Position numbers and translations under genes: made by a program. From contig JAFQMD010000023.1 of assembly GCA_017396365.1 (NCBI GenBank), positions 1 through 55,500 on the forward strand: a DNA stretch of 55,500 nucleotides. The letters are read 5' to 3'. Below the pieces are notes generated by a model. It worked only from the letters and a program-made list of their open reading frames with translations, was not told the DNA's origin and did no database searches. Positions 32,680 to 42,226 of this stretch are shown piece by piece. Source of the stretch: Clostridia bacterium. Lineage in GTDB: Bacteria > Bacillota > Clostridia > Christensenellales > Borkfalkiaceae. How positions within the stretch are numbered: position 1 is the first letter of the stretch; the number at the start of each line of letters is the position of its first letter.

Positions 32680-33402
32680 ATGAGTATTTTACAAAGGATT
32701 AGGGAGATATTTTATCCGAGAAATTTAACTTGTTCGGTATGCAAAAGGGAGAATTTTTCCTTATCGTCCGTTTGCGACGAGTGTATGGCAAAACTTCCGT
32801 TTAACGACAAGTCTATATGCGGAAATTGCGGTAGGGCGACGGCTTATTCAACCGAGTATTGCGACTACTGTAAAAATAGGCAGACTTCCGTTGATTTTTC
32901 AAGGAGCGCTTTTGAATATGCAGACGCCGTCAAAAACTTAGTGCGAAGATTTAAATACGACGGAGAAAAGTATCTCGCCGAGTTTTTCGTCGAAATGCTA
33001 AAGCCCGTGTTTTTAAAGCATATAGGTTATGCTGACGCTATAGTTTTCGTTCCGTCAACCAAAAGAAAAATAAGGCAAAGGGGATACAATCAAGGCGAAA
33101 TTTTAGCAAAAGAGTTTTCTTCGTTTTGTAAAATTCCCGTCGTAAAAGTTCTTGAAAAGGTCAAGGAAACCGAAAGTCAAGTAGGGCTTAACCTAAAGGA
33201 GAGAATGAAGAATTTGAAGGGTAGTTTTAAAGTTACGGAAAGGTCGCAGGTTAAAGGTAAAAGACTGCTTCTAATCGACGACGTATTAACTACGGGTTCA
33301 ACAGTAGAAACGGTTGCAGAGCAACTAAAAAAGGCTGGAGCGAGAGAGGTAATCGTTTTGACCGTGGCGTCCGTAAGTTTTTCCCGTTTTAATGGCGAGT
33401 AA
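32680..33402 (+). CDS. comF: ComF family phosphoribosyltransferase-like protein
   Basis: 240 aa. Two zinc-knuckle pairs (CSVCKRE..CDEC and CGNCGR..CDYC) at the N-terminus, then a type I phosphoribosyltransferase fold with RQRGYNQGEILAKEF and the PRPP loop LLLIDDVLTTGST. ComF proteins take part in DNA uptake in competent Bacillota, though many carriers are not known to be competent. ATG at 32680 has no ribosome site next to it; the nearest GGAG is 43 nt upstream across a hairpin. No better start is available, since an in-frame stop lies just upstream. Confidence 0.92.
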   Translation: MSILQRIREIFYPRNLTCSVCKRENFSLSSVCDECMAKLPFNDKSICGNCGRATAYSTEYCDYCKNRQTSVDFSRSAFEYADAVKNLVRRFKYDGEKYLAEFFVEMLKPVFLKHIGYADAIVFVPSTKRKIRQRGYNQGEILAKEFSSFCKIPVVKVLEKVKETESQVGLNLKERMKNLKGSFKVTERSQVKGKRLLLIDDVLTTGSTVETVAEQLKKAGAREVIVLTVASVSFSRFNGE

Positions 33403-33477
33403 AAAAGACCTTACAAACGGTCAATACGGTGTAAAATTTTATAAAATTTTGTAAAAATTTATAAAAAGGCGATAATT

Positions 33478-33507
33478 TTGCACAATTATCACAAAAAACG
33501 ATATACA
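33478..33507 (+). promoter_or_regulatory. possible promoter of secA
   Basis: TTGCAC (33478-33483), 18-bp spacer, TATACA (33502-33507) in an AT-rich gap. Confidence 0.35.
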
Positions 33508-33609
33508 AAAACTTGTAAATAGTGTAAAATATTAACGTTAGACAATAGGCAAGTCTCGTCGCCTATAAAAACGGTAAAAAGAATATCGAAAACAAAACGG
33601 AGTAAAAAT

Positions 33610-36318
33610 ATGGGACTTATAAAATTCATCCTTAGTATGGATTCGAGAAACAGTTTAAAGAAAATCAAAGCGCAAGCCGAAAAGATTATGGCTCTTTCGC
33701 CAAAGTACGAAGCCATGACCGACGAAGAACTTAAAAAACAAACGTTAGTTTTAAAGGATCGTCTTGCAAAAGGGGAAACTCTCGAAGATATATTAAACGA
33801 TGCGTTTGCAGTAGTTAGAGAAGCGTCGTTTAGAGTTTTAAATATGCGTCATTATCTCGTTCAACTTATGGGTGGTATTTGCGTGCATCAAGGTAGAGTT
33901 GCCGAACTTAAAACCGGTGAAGGTAAAACCCTTATGTCAACTCTTCCCGCATATCTCAACGCATTGACTGGTAAGGGCGTGCATCTCGTTACGGTAAACG
34001 ACTACCTTGCAAAGCGTGACGCCGAGTGGATGGGAAAAATCTACAGATTTTTAGGGCTTACGGTAGGCGTAAACGTTCACGAACTTACCGACGACCAAAA
34101 GCGCGACGCGTACAACTGCGATATAACTTACGGTACGAACAACGAATTCGGTTTCGACTATCTTAGAGATAATCTTAAAAAGAGAATGTCGGATATGGTT
34201 CAAAGAGGGCTTAACTTTGCCATCGTCGACGAAGTTGACTCTATCTTAATCGACGAGGCGAGAACTCCGCTTATTATTTCGGGTAGGGGTGAAAAATCTT
34301 CTACTTTGTATATCGACTGTAACAGATTCGTAAAGACGTTAAAAGCAGACGAAGACTATACGCTCGATATCAAAGACAAGACCGTTCAAATTACCGAAAA
34401 CGGCGCGAACAAAGCCGAAAAATTCTTTGGTATAGAAAACCTTGCGGATATTGAAAACGCCGACCTTAACCATCACATACAACAGGCTCTCAAAGCCCAT
34501 TTCATTTTCAAAAGAGACACCGATTATTTGGTAAACGACGGCGAAATTATTATCGTTGACGAATTTACCGGTCGTCTTATGATAGGTAGAAGATACTCCG
34601 AAGGTCTTCACCAAGCAATCGAAGCAAAGGAAAACGTTACCGTAAGAAACGAAAACAAAACCCACGCTACGATTACTTTCCAAAACTATTTCCGTCTTTA
34701 TTCAAAACTTTCGGGTATGACGGGAACGGCTAAGACCGAAGAAGAAGAATTTAGAACGATTTACGGGCTTGACGTTTTGGAAATTCCTACTAACAAACCC
34801 GTTCAAAGAAAAGATTTGCCAGACGTTATTTTTTCAACTCAAGCGGGCAAACTCAAAGCGATAATCAAGGAAATTATTGAAAGACACGAAAAAGGTCAAC
34901 CTATTCTCGTAGGTACGGTAACCGTTGAAAAGTCTGAAGAAATTTCAAGATGGCTTATAAAAAATAAAATCAAGCACAATATCTTAAACGCTAAAAACCA
35001 CAAGCGCGAAGCCGAGATTATTGCTCAAGCAGGTAAAAAGGGCGCTGTTACGATTGCTACTAACATGGCAGGTCGTGGTACGGATATTTTGCTCGGCGGT
35101 AACCCTGAATATCTTGCAAAGCAAGATTTAAGAAACGAAGGCGTTTCGGAAGAACTCATTGATATTGCAACTTCTTACGTTCAAGACGTTTCCGACGAAG
35201 TAAAAGAAATTAGAGAGAGATACCAAGAATATCACAAAGAACATTCTGCTGTTACCGATAAGGAAAAAGAAGAAGTTATCGCTCTCGGTGGTCTTCACAT
35301 AATCGGTACGGAAAGACACGAGTCAAGGCGTATCGACAACCAACTCCGCGGTCGTAGTGGTCGTCAAGGCGACCCAGGTTCGTCCCTTTTCTTCATTTCT
35401 TTGGAAGACGATTTGGCAAGGCGTTTCGGTGGAGAGAGATTGCAAGGAATTTACAGTATGTTCAAACTCAACGAGGACGACGCGTTGCAATCTAAAATGC
35501 TTTCCAAGTCAATCGAGAACGCTCAAAGGACTATCGAAGGCAAGAACTTCGGTATAAGAAAGCACATAATTCAATACGACGACGTTATGAACACCCAACG
35601 TAAAATTATGTACGAAGAGCGTATGAAAGTTTTAAGGGGAGACGACGTTCACCAAGACGTATTAAACCTTATTCCAGACTTCGTTATTGACATTATAAAC
35701 GAAAACGTAAACAAAAACCAAGAGCCAACTTCGTGGGATAAAGATAAGTTAAACAGAGCGCTTGAAGCAAAGGCGCTCCCACAAGAAACTCAATTTATCA
35801 CCGACGAAATTTTGGAAAAATGGGATTACGATTATATCGTTGAAAAGACTATTGAAAAAGTTATCGAATGTTACGAGGCAAAAATTAAAGCGCTTGAAGA
35901 CGATAACGAAGGCAGACCGGACAACGAAAAAATTGATTTTAGCGATTTTGAAAGGTTTATTTTCCTTCAAGTCGTTGACAAGAAGTGGATAGATCATATC
36001 GACGCAATGGATAAGTTAAAGCGCGGTATATCTCTTCGCGGTTACGCTAACGAAGACCCAGTTATCGCGTACAAAAAAGAAGGTCTTGACATGTTTGAAG
36101 AAATGACTGCAAGCATTCAAGAAGAAGTAACTCTTCTCCTTTTGAAATCTGAAATTAGGCGTAAGGAAAGAGAAGAAAAACCACAAGATTTAGTAGCGTC
36201 AGGCGGAAGTTTAGGTTCTGAATCGAGAGGTCCAATCGTAAAAACTTCTACCGTAGGCAGAAACGATCCTTGTCCATGTGGCTCGGGGCGTAAGTTCAAA
36301 AACTGTTGTGGCCGTTAA
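33610..36318 (+). CDS. secA: preprotein translocase ATPase SecA
   Basis: 902 aa, full length. It drives secreted proteins through SecYEG with ATP. Walker A KTGEGKTLMS, Walker B VDEVDSILIDEARTPLIISG, helicase motif GTDILLGGNPEY and the QLRGRSGRQGDPGSS arginine-finger region are all present, and the C-terminus is the zinc-binding SEC-C motif NDPCPCGSGRKFKNCCGR that contacts SecB-like partners or ribosomes. Ribosome site GGAG. The usual comF-hpf-secA-prfB order of Clostridia is kept except that hpf is missing between comF and secA. Confidence 0.97.
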   Translation: MGLIKFILSMDSRNSLKKIKAQAEKIMALSPKYEAMTDEELKKQTLVLKDRLAKGETLEDILNDAFAVVREASFRVLNMRHYLVQLMGGICVHQGRVAELKTGEGKTLMSTLPAYLNALTGKGVHLVTVNDYLAKRDAEWMGKIYRFLGLTVGVNVHELTDDQKRDAYNCDITYGTNNEFGFDYLRDNLKKRMSDMVQRGLNFAIVDEVDSILIDEARTPLIISGRGEKSSTLYIDCNRFVKTLKADEDYTLDIKDKTVQITENGANKAEKFFGIENLADIENADLNHHIQQALKAHFIFKRDTDYLVNDGEIIIVDEFTGRLMIGRRYSEGLHQAIEAKENVTVRNENKTHATITFQNYFRLYSKLSGMTGTAKTEEEEFRTIYGLDVLEIPTNKPVQRKDLPDVIFSTQAGKLKAIIKEIIERHEKGQPILVGTVTVEKSEEISRWLIKNKIKHNILNAKNHKREAEIIAQAGKKGAVTIATNMAGRGTDILLGGNPEYLAKQDLRNEGVSEELIDIATSYVQDVSDEVKEIRERYQEYHKEHSAVTDKEKEEVIALGGLHIIGTERHESRRIDNQLRGRSGRQGDPGSSLFFISLEDDLARRFGGERLQGIYSMFKLNEDDALQSKMLSKSIENAQRTIEGKNFGIRKHIIQYDDVMNTQRKIMYEERMKVLRGDDVHQDVLNLIPDFVIDIINENVNKNQEPTSWDKDKLNRALEAKALPQETQFITDEILEKWDYDYIVEKTIEKVIECYEAKIKALEDDNEGRPDNEKIDFSDFERFIFLQVVDKKWIDHIDAMDKLKRGISLRGYANEDPVIAYKKEGLDMFEEMTASIQEEVTLLLLKSEIRRKEREEKPQDLVASGGSLGSESRGPIVKTSTVGRNDPCPCGSGRKFKNCCGR

Positions 36319-36500
36319 AAGGTCTTATATACTTCGTTAGCCTTCGTTAACTGCAACGCTTTTATGACTGGAATGACCACAAAGGTCTATCCCATCCATA
36401 AAATCCTTGCGAGCCTTGGCTAACTCGCATCTAAAACCTTTTAAGTTTAAATTTTGTTAACAAAACGAGCCTTGACTTGCTCGCATCTAATCATTTTACA
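36315..36500 (+). repeat. hairpin repeat element after secA plus partial extra copy
   Basis: Outer arms TTAAAAGGT/ACCTTTTAA (36315-36323, 36436-36444; the secA stop is inside the left arm), then GTTAGCC/GGCTAAC, GCAA..TTTTATG/CATAAAA..TTGC and the core TGGAATGACC/GGTCTATCCCA. It is the counterpart of the element after serS. A further partial copy of its right end lies at 36477-36500. It shares little else with the 36501-36675 gap. Confidence 0.8.
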
Positions 36501-36518
36501 AAAATCAAAAGCGTAGTT

Positions 36519-36548
36519 ACGGAGTGGTAACTACGCTTAAACAGTTAA
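36519..36548 (+). terminator. strong hairpin between secA and prfB
   Basis: Perfect AAGCGTAGTTAC / GTAACTACGCTT with a 6-nt loop, but no T run after it. Confidence 0.55.
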
Positions 36549-36675
36549 ATAGGATAGTTTTAGCCTTGGGGTAACCCGTATAAAAATTTTTCCACGCGCA
36601 AAAATAAAAAAGGAAAATTGCCAAATCAAAAAAGTGTGGAAAAACTAATAATTTTAATTTAAGGAGAATTTCATT

Positions 36676-37774
36676 ATGGTAAGATACGACATCTACGAAG
36701 AAAAAGTAAGAGGACTTTACAAGACTTTAGAAGAGGCAGGATACTCTCTTTGACGTCGATAATCTTCGCGTTAAATTAAAAGAATTAGAAGCCGAACTTG
36801 AAAAACCTGAAGTTTGGTCAGATATTAAAAAATCAGCGCAAATCAGTCGTGAGGCGCAATCCGTAAGAAATAAACTTAACGTTTACGACAAGGCTATGCA
36901 AGCCGTTTCCGACGCTGAAGTAATGATTCAACTCGCTCAAGAAGAGGGCGACGAAAGCATTATTGAAGAAGTCGATAGAGATTTAACGGTTGCCGAGAAA
37001 GAGATTGAAGAGATAAGACTTCGCACTCTTTTAAGGGGTAAATACGACTCTTGCGACGCCATTTTAACTCTCCACGCAGGCGCAGGTGGAACTGAAGCGT
37101 GCGACTGGACGGAAATGCTTTACAGAATGTATATTTGTTACGCTGAAAAGCACGGCTATAAAGTTACCGAATACGACAGGCTCGACGGCGACGGCGCGGG
37201 GCTTAAGTCGGTATGTTTTAAAGTGGAAGGCGAAAACGTTTACGGATATTTAAAAGCCGAAAAAGGTATTCACCGCTTGGTAAGAATTTCTCCGTTTGAC
37301 GCAAACGCTCGCCGTCAAACGTCATTTTCTTCGGTTGACGTAATGCCAGACATTCAAGAAGACGGAGATATTGAAATTCGTCCCGAAGATTTAAAGGTTG
37401 ATACTTACCGTTCGAGTGGCGCGGGCGGACAACACGTAAACAAGACTGAATCGGCAATAAGAATTACCCACATACCTACGGGTATTATCGTCGCTTGTCA
37501 AAACGAGCGTAGCCAAATTCAAAACCGTGAACAAGCAATGAGAATGCTCCGTTCAAAACTCTTGGAAAAGAGAGAAGAAGAACGTTTAGCCGAAGCGAGC
37601 GAAATTAAAGGTGAAATTAAAAAAATCGAATGGGGTAGCCAAATAAGGAGTTACGTTTTTTGCCCGTACACTATGGTTAAAGATCACAGAACGGGTAGCG
37701 AAACGGGTAACGTTGACGCCGTTATGGACGGAGAAATTGATCAATTTATTATAGATTACCTTAAAAAGAGTTAA
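36676..37774 (+). CDS. prfB: peptide chain release factor 2 with programmed +1 frameshift
   Basis: 365 aa made from two frames: 36676-36750 (25 codons ending CTT), a +1 slip over T36751, then 36752-37774. The in-frame TGA at 36751-36753 is the usual sensor: when RF2 is scarce the ribosome slips and makes more RF2. Frame 1 reads MVRYDIYEEKVRG..AGYSL and frame 2 continues DVDNLRVKLKELE, the normal RF2 N-terminus. The stop-reading SPF (RISPFDANA) and GGQ (SGAGGQHVNKT) motifs are intact. ATG follows AAGGAG. Confidence 0.95.
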
Positions 37775-37775
37775 T

Positions 37776-38819
37776 ATGTACGCCGATAAAATCAAAGATT
37801 TTAAAATAAAAAAAGACGCCGTAATACTTGCGATTGAATCGTCTTGCGACGAGACTGCGGCGGCGGTTATAAAAGGCGGAAGAAAAATTCTTTCGTCAAA
37901 GATTTTAAGTTCTTGCGCGGAGCACGTAAAGTTTGGCGGAGTAGTGCCTGAAATTGCGTCGAGAGCGCATACTACGGCAATTTCGCTCGTCGTTGAAGAC
38001 GCAGTAAAAAGCGCGGGGCTTACGCTTGCCGATATAGACGCCGTTGCCGTGACCTACGGCGCAGGGCTTTTAGGCGCGTTACTCGTTGGCGTAAGTTACG
38101 CTAAAACGCTTGCTTATTCTCTGTCAATTCCGCTTATTCCCGTAAGTCACATAAGGGGGCATTTGTCCGCGTCTTACCTTGAAAACGAGAGTTTACAGCC
38201 ACCTTTTATAAGCCTTTTGGCAAGCGGTGGGCATACTGCTATTATTTACGTTAAAAGTTATAGCGAGTACGAAATTTTAGGCTCTACCTTAGACGACGCC
38301 GTAGGCGAAGCCTTTGATAAAGTAGCAAGGGTTTTAGGGCTTTCATACCCCGGTGGACCTAACGTTGAAAGGCTTGCCGAAAGTGGCGAAAATGCCGTCA
38401 AACTCCCCAAAATGTTAAAGGGCGAAGGCGGTTACAACTTTTCTTATAGTGGTCTTAAAACGGCTGTAATTAACTATATTCACGGCAAAGAACAAAAGGG
38501 CGAAGAATATTCAAGAGCCGACGTTGCGTGTTCTTTTCAGCACGCCGCCGTTGATATTTTAGTAGAAAAAGTTATCGAGGCGTGTAAAGAAAAAGGCGTT
38601 TACGTAGTTACCGCAGGCGGTGGCGTAGTTGCAAACGGTTTTTTACGTCGTGGGCTTGAAGAACAATGTAAGCAAAATAAAATAATCCTTCATCTTCCGC
38701 CAAAGTGGCTATGTACGGACAACGCCGCAATGATAGGCGCGGAGGGGTATATTCAATATTTAAACGGTAATTTTGCAGATATCGATCTTAACGCTAAGGC
38801 AAGAGTAGAACTTAAATAA
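37776..38819 (+). CDS. tsaD: tRNA threonylcarbamoyladenosine synthase subunit TsaD
   Basis: 347 aa. With partners TsaB/TsaE it puts the threonylcarbamoyl group on A37 of ANN-reading tRNAs. ASKHA ATPase fold: IESSCDETAAAV near the start, metal-binding HIRGH, LLASGGHTA, DDAVGEAFDK and VVTAGGGVVANG. The start is 1 bp after the prfB stop with only a weak AGAG site, so it is probably coupled to prfB. A 25-residue N-terminal lead (MYADKIKDFKIKKD) is a little longer than usual. The partners are not in this window. Confidence 0.95.
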   Translation: MYADKIKDFKIKKDAVILAIESSCDETAAAVIKGGRKILSSKILSSCAEHVKFGGVVPEIASRAHTTAISLVVEDAVKSAGLTLADIDAVAVTYGAGLLGALLVGVSYAKTLAYSLSIPLIPVSHIRGHLSASYLENESLQPPFISLLASGGHTAIIYVKSYSEYEILGSTLDDAVGEAFDKVARVLGLSYPGGPNVERLAESGENAVKLPKMLKGEGGYNFSYSGLKTAVINYIHGKEQKGEEYSRADVACSFQHAAVDILVEKVIEACKEKGVYVVTAGGGVVANGFLRRGLEEQCKQNKIILHLPPKWLCTDNAAMIGAEGYIQYLNGNFADIDLNAKARVELK

Positions 38820-38832
38820 TCGACTTATAGGC
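38817..38832 (+). repeat. dispersed 16-bp motif, copy 5
   Basis: TAATCGACTTATAGGC: begins with the tsaD stop and also contains, on the other strand, the stop of the convergent DUF1294-like gene (38825-38827). Confidence 0.75.
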
Positions 38833-39172
38833 AGGTTTTTAATAAAATACCGCAAGAAGTTGCAGTGTTTTGAAAGTTAAAAAGCCAAAACCCGTTTAAA
38901 AAGCCGTTTACTAAAATAAAAGCGTTTACGACGATAATTACGGGCATAAACACCATTAAAAACAGACTTTTCGTTCTGAACTTTAAAATAAATATTGCAA
39001 GGTAAATGCCCGTTGCTCCGCCTAAAATTGCGGTTATAAAAAGGTTACCGTCTCTAACTTTTGAGCACTCGCCGTTTTCTTCAGATTTTTTTTGGGAGCC
39101 AAGTAGCATAAACGAATAGACGTTTATTGCAACGACGTAAACTGAAACTAAGACGTAAACGAAAATAATCAT
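38825..39172 (-). CDS. small membrane protein, DUF1294-like
   Basis: 115 aa, three to four hydrophobic helices. The middle section VRDGNLFITAILGGATGIYLAIFILKFRTKSLFL fits the DUF1294 pattern, in which an ALLGG..GM..FRHKT stretch recurs. Function of the family is unknown. It is convergent with tsaD (stops 5 bp apart, inside one 16-bp motif copy) and divergent from the radical SAM gene. The unusually short C-terminus (..GILLKTCL) is set by the motif. Confidence 0.7.
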   Translation of the reverse strand: MIIFVYVLVSVYVVAINVYSFMLLGSQKKSEENGECSKVRDGNLFITAILGGATGIYLAIFILKFRTKSLFLMVFMPVIIVVNAFILVNGFLNGFWLFNFQNTATSCGILLKTCL

Positions 39173-39208
39173 ATAATAATTATTAACTATAAAGCGGAGA
39201 ATTAAACT

Positions 39209-41032
39209 ATGTTTTTACCAGTCAGTTGGGAAGAAACCGAAGGTTATCTCGATTTTGTGCTAATAGCGTCCGATGCGTACGTTGACCATCCGACTTACGG
39301 GCACGCGGTAATTGCGCGAGTCGTTGAAAGCCGTGGTTTTAAAATAGGAATAATACCCCAACCGATAACCGACGACGATTATCGGGTACTGCCTACGCCT
39401 AATATTGCGTATATGGTAAGCGGTGGCGTAGTTGATTCTATGGTAAACAATTACACGGTGTCAAAAAACAAGCGAAAGGGCGACGTTTACAGTCCGCCTT
39501 CCAAGCAGGGAAAACGTCCGGATAGGCAGGTTACCGTATATACTAAAACGTTAAAGAGATTATTCCCCGAAATACCCGTAATAATAGGTGGAGTCGAGTC
39601 GAGTTTGAGAAGATTTGCCCATTACGATTACTGGTCGGATTCGGTTATGCAGTCGATTCTTACCGAAAGCGGAGCGGATATGCTCGTTTACGGTATGGGA
39701 GAAAGACCGACTTGGGATATTTTAGACAGACTTTCAAAGCATATTCCTTTCCATAAAATAAGGGACGTAAGGGGTACGTGCGTTGCAATTAACGGAGACG
39801 AAGTAGAATCGTTTAGGCAAAAGGGTGCGATTATAATTCCGTCTTTTGAAGAAGTAACCAAAGATAAAATGAAATACGCCAAGGCGTTTAGATTGCAAGA
39901 GATTAACACCGACGCGTTTAACGCAGACGCGCTTATTCAAAAGCAGGCAAACGGCAAATACGTTTTGCAAAACAAACCTGCTTTTCCGCTTAGCGAAGAA
40001 GAAATGGACGAGATTTACGCCCTTCCTTACGAGAGAACTTGGCATCCTATGTACGACGAAGAAGGCGGAATAAAATCTATTGAAGAAGTTAAATTTTCAG
40101 TGACGAGCCATAGGGGTTGTTACGGCAGTTGTTCGTTTTGTTCTATAAACTATCATCAAGGCAGAAGAATACAAAAGCGTAGCGATAAGTCGATTATCGA
40201 CGAAATTACTATGCTTACCAAGGATAAAGACTTTAAGGGATACATAAACGATTTGTCAGGTCCGTCGGCAAATTTTAGAGAGCCTGCTTGCGAAAAACAA
40301 ATAGAGCACGGTGTTTGTAAAGATAGGTATTGTATAGGCTATACGCCGTGTAAAAACCTTAAAGTTGACCATACGGGTTTTTTAAAACTTTTAGAAAAAG
40401 CAAGGAGCGTTCCCGGGGTTAAAAAGGTATTTATCCGTAGTGGAATAAGATACGATTACATAGTTTACGACAAAAACAGTAACGTTTTAGAAACCCTTTG
40501 TCGTCACCATATAAGCGGACAGTTAAAGGTTGCTCCCGAGCATATGAGCGACAGGGTATTAAAGGCAATGAACAAGCCGTCCTTTTCAGTTTATAAAACC
40601 TTTGCGGACAAGTATAAGGCGATAAATACTGCGATAGGCAAAAAGCAGTTTATCGTGCCGTATTTAATATCTTCTCATCCTGAAAGTAGAGTGGAAGACG
40701 CAGTAAAACTTACCGAATATTTAAAGAGTATCCACTATATGCCCGAGCAAGTTCAGGACTTTTACCCAACTCCGTCAACGAGAGCGACGTGTATGTATTA
40801 TACGGGCATAGACCCCGATACTTTGCAAGAAGTTTACGTTCCTAAGTCGCCAAAGGAAAAGGCTATGCAAAGGGCGTTACTTCAGTATAGACTACCAAAA
40901 AACGCCGAACTTGTTAAAGAGGCTTACTCTCTATGTAAAAAAGATACGCCTCAAACTAAAAAAACGGCGCAAAAAAAGGGAAAAGTTTCAAATAAGGTTG
41001 CAAAAAATAAAAAATATGGTAAAATTAAATAG
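39209..41032 (+). CDS. YgiQ family radical SAM protein
   Basis: 607 aa. N-terminal B12-binding-like region (FVLIASDAYVDHPTYGHAVIARVVES, PIITVGGVESSLRRFAHYDYW type), then the radical SAM domain with SHRGCYGSCSFCSINYHQGR, whose CxxxCxxC binds the 4Fe-4S cluster, and the YgiQ C-terminal part ending in a Lys-rich tail. The family is widespread and its reaction is not settled. ATG after GGAG. Its tail (KKTAQKKGKVSNKVAKNKKYGKIK, split here as KKTAQKKGK and KNKKYGKIK) is basic and may touch nucleic acid. nrdR follows. Confidence 0.9.
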   Translation: MFLPVSWEETEGYLDFVLIASDAYVDHPTYGHAVIARVVESRGFKIGIIPQPITDDDYRVLPTPNIAYMVSGGVVDSMVNNYTVSKNKRKGDVYSPPSKQGKRPDRQVTVYTKTLKRLFPEIPVIIGGVESSLRRFAHYDYWSDSVMQSILTESGADMLVYGMGERPTWDILDRLSKHIPFHKIRDVRGTCVAINGDEVESFRQKGAIIIPSFEEVTKDKMKYAKAFRLQEINTDAFNADALIQKQANGKYVLQNKPAFPLSEEEMDEIYALPYERTWHPMYDEEGGIKSIEEVKFSVTSHRGCYGSCSFCSINYHQGRRIQKRSDKSIIDEITMLTKDKDFKGYINDLSGPSANFREPACEKQIEHGVCKDRYCIGYTPCKNLKVDHTGFLKLLEKARSVPGVKKVFIRSGIRYDYIVYDKNSNVLETLCRHHISGQLKVAPEHMSDRVLKAMNKPSFSVYKTFADKYKAINTAIGKKQFIVPYLISSHPESRVEDAVKLTEYLKSIHYMPEQVQDFYPTPSTRATCMYYTGIDPDTLQEVYVPKSPKEKAMQRALLQYRLPKNAELVKEAYSLCKKDTPQTKKTAQKKGKVSNKVAKNKKYGKIK

Positions 41033-41065
41033 TAATGCAAATTGCTATTTAAAGCGAGGTTAGTT

Positions 41066-41530
41066 ATGAAGTGCATGTATTGCGGACACACGGACAGTAA
41101 AGTAATTGACTCCCGCCCGTCTGATGACGGAACGGCAATCCGTAGGAGAAGAGAGTGTAACAACTGCGGTAGAAGGTTTACCACGTATGAAACGGTTGAA
41201 ACGACTCCTATTTTAGTTGTAAAAACTAACGGAAACCGTCAAACTTTCGATGCGAATAAACTTAAAAACGGCATAATTAAGTCGTGTGAAAAACGCCCTG
41301 TTCCAATGTGGAAAATCGACGAACTCGTCGAAAATATCCAAAAGAGTATATATAACTCCTTAGAGCAAGAAGTAACGAGTAAAAAACTCGGCGAAATGGT
41401 TATGGAAGGGCTTAAAGATATCGACGAAGTAGCGTACGTTCGATTTGCGTCCGTTTACCGTTCTTTTAAGGATATTTCTACCTTTATGAAAGAACTTGAA
41501 AAATTACAAAAAGACAACGGGGGAAAATAA
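41066..41530 (+). CDS. nrdR: ribonucleotide reductase repressor NrdR
   Basis: 154 aa from the ATG at 41066, 7 nt after GAGG; an upstream in-frame start at 41042 lacks a site. N-terminal zinc ribbon with Cys3/Cys6 and Cys31/Cys34, the RRRREC..RRFTTYE stretch, then an ATP-cone domain. NrdR binds NrdR boxes ahead of ribonucleotide reductase genes when dATP is high. No nrd gene is within this window. The downstream lipoprotein gene starts 2 bp after its stop. Confidence 0.96.
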   Translation: MKCMYCGHTDSKVIDSRPSDDGTAIRRRRECNNCGRRFTTYETVETTPILVVKTNGNRQTFDANKLKNGIIKSCEKRPVPMWKIDELVENIQKSIYNSLEQEVTSKKLGEMVMEGLKDIDEVAYVRFASVYRSFKDISTFMKELEKLQKDNGGK

Positions 41531-41532
41531 CA

Positions 41533-42180
41533 ATGAAAAAGATTTTAAGTATTATTTTATGTTTAATTACTATGCTTGGCGTTTTATCGTTTACGGGCTG
41601 TGGGGATAAAAATGCAGTCGGAGAGGCTTGGACGGTCAACGTTTACGACTCTACTACAACTCAAAAAGTTGGTTTTTCTTTGACGAGAAATTCTAAAAAT
41701 ATAAAAGAAGTTTGGATAAACGTAGAAAAAATTCAAGGCAATTTGGTTGGTATAACCGTTCAAAAATATACGGCTCAATCGTCAAATGACCGTGAAGAGT
41801 ATTTTAGCAACACTTCTGCGGCAACTGCTTTGCAGCAAGGTGAAATTTCAATTACCGCTCAAATGGTCAGAACTGCAAACAAAGAGAGAAAGGGTTGGAT
41901 TAAGTTAAACGACGAAGACTGGGATAAAAACTATAACAACGTGCTTATTTCACTTAAAGGCGATATCGTTTTAAGAGAAATAGTTTTTGTAAATATGGAC
42001 GGCGAAGTTATAAAAGCAAATTTAGATAGAGCCCTTATCGTAGTGGAATTTGACGACGGTTCAATACCAAAAGATAAACTTTGGACGAAGGCTGAACTCG
42101 ACGCTATAACAAACGCTAAACACGGTCTTCCTACCGCGCTTTTAGATAGTCAAGAGTCTTTCAATTCTAAAGACGACTAA
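41533..42180 (+). CDS. predicted lipoprotein of unknown function
   Basis: 215 aa. Signal peptide ending in the lipobox FTGC (Cys near residue 23), so lipid-anchored outside the membrane. The mature part is beta-rich with repeats of VNVYDSTTTQKVG / VWINVEKIQGNLVG type, possibly a carbohydrate-binding sandwich; not recognised. Ribosome site GGGGG lies in the end of nrdR, so both are cotranscribed. A terminator follows. Confidence 0.8.
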   Translation: MKKILSIILCLITMLGVLSFTGCGDKNAVGEAWTVNVYDSTTTQKVGFSLTRNSKNIKEVWINVEKIQGNLVGITVQKYTAQSSNDREEYFSNTSAATALQQGEISITAQMVRTANKERKGWIKLNDEDWDKNYNNVLISLKGDIVLREIVFVNMDGEVIKANLDRALIVVEFDDGSIPKDKLWTKAELDAITNAKHGLPTALLDSQESFNSKDD

Positions 42181-42192
42181 ATTAAAAATTAA

Positions 42193-42226
42193 ACGCCTTT
42201 CGGCAAATGCCGAAAGGCGTATTTTT
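42193..42226 (+). terminator. Rho-independent terminator
   Basis: ACGCCTTTCGGC / GCCGAAAGGCGT, AAAT loop, ATTTTTT tail; placed between convergent genes. Confidence 0.92.

Noticed and set aside
36896..37774. prfB starting at the internal ATG 36896
   Set aside because: It would lose the N-terminal domain; the upstream frames joined at CTT TGA C give a full RF2.
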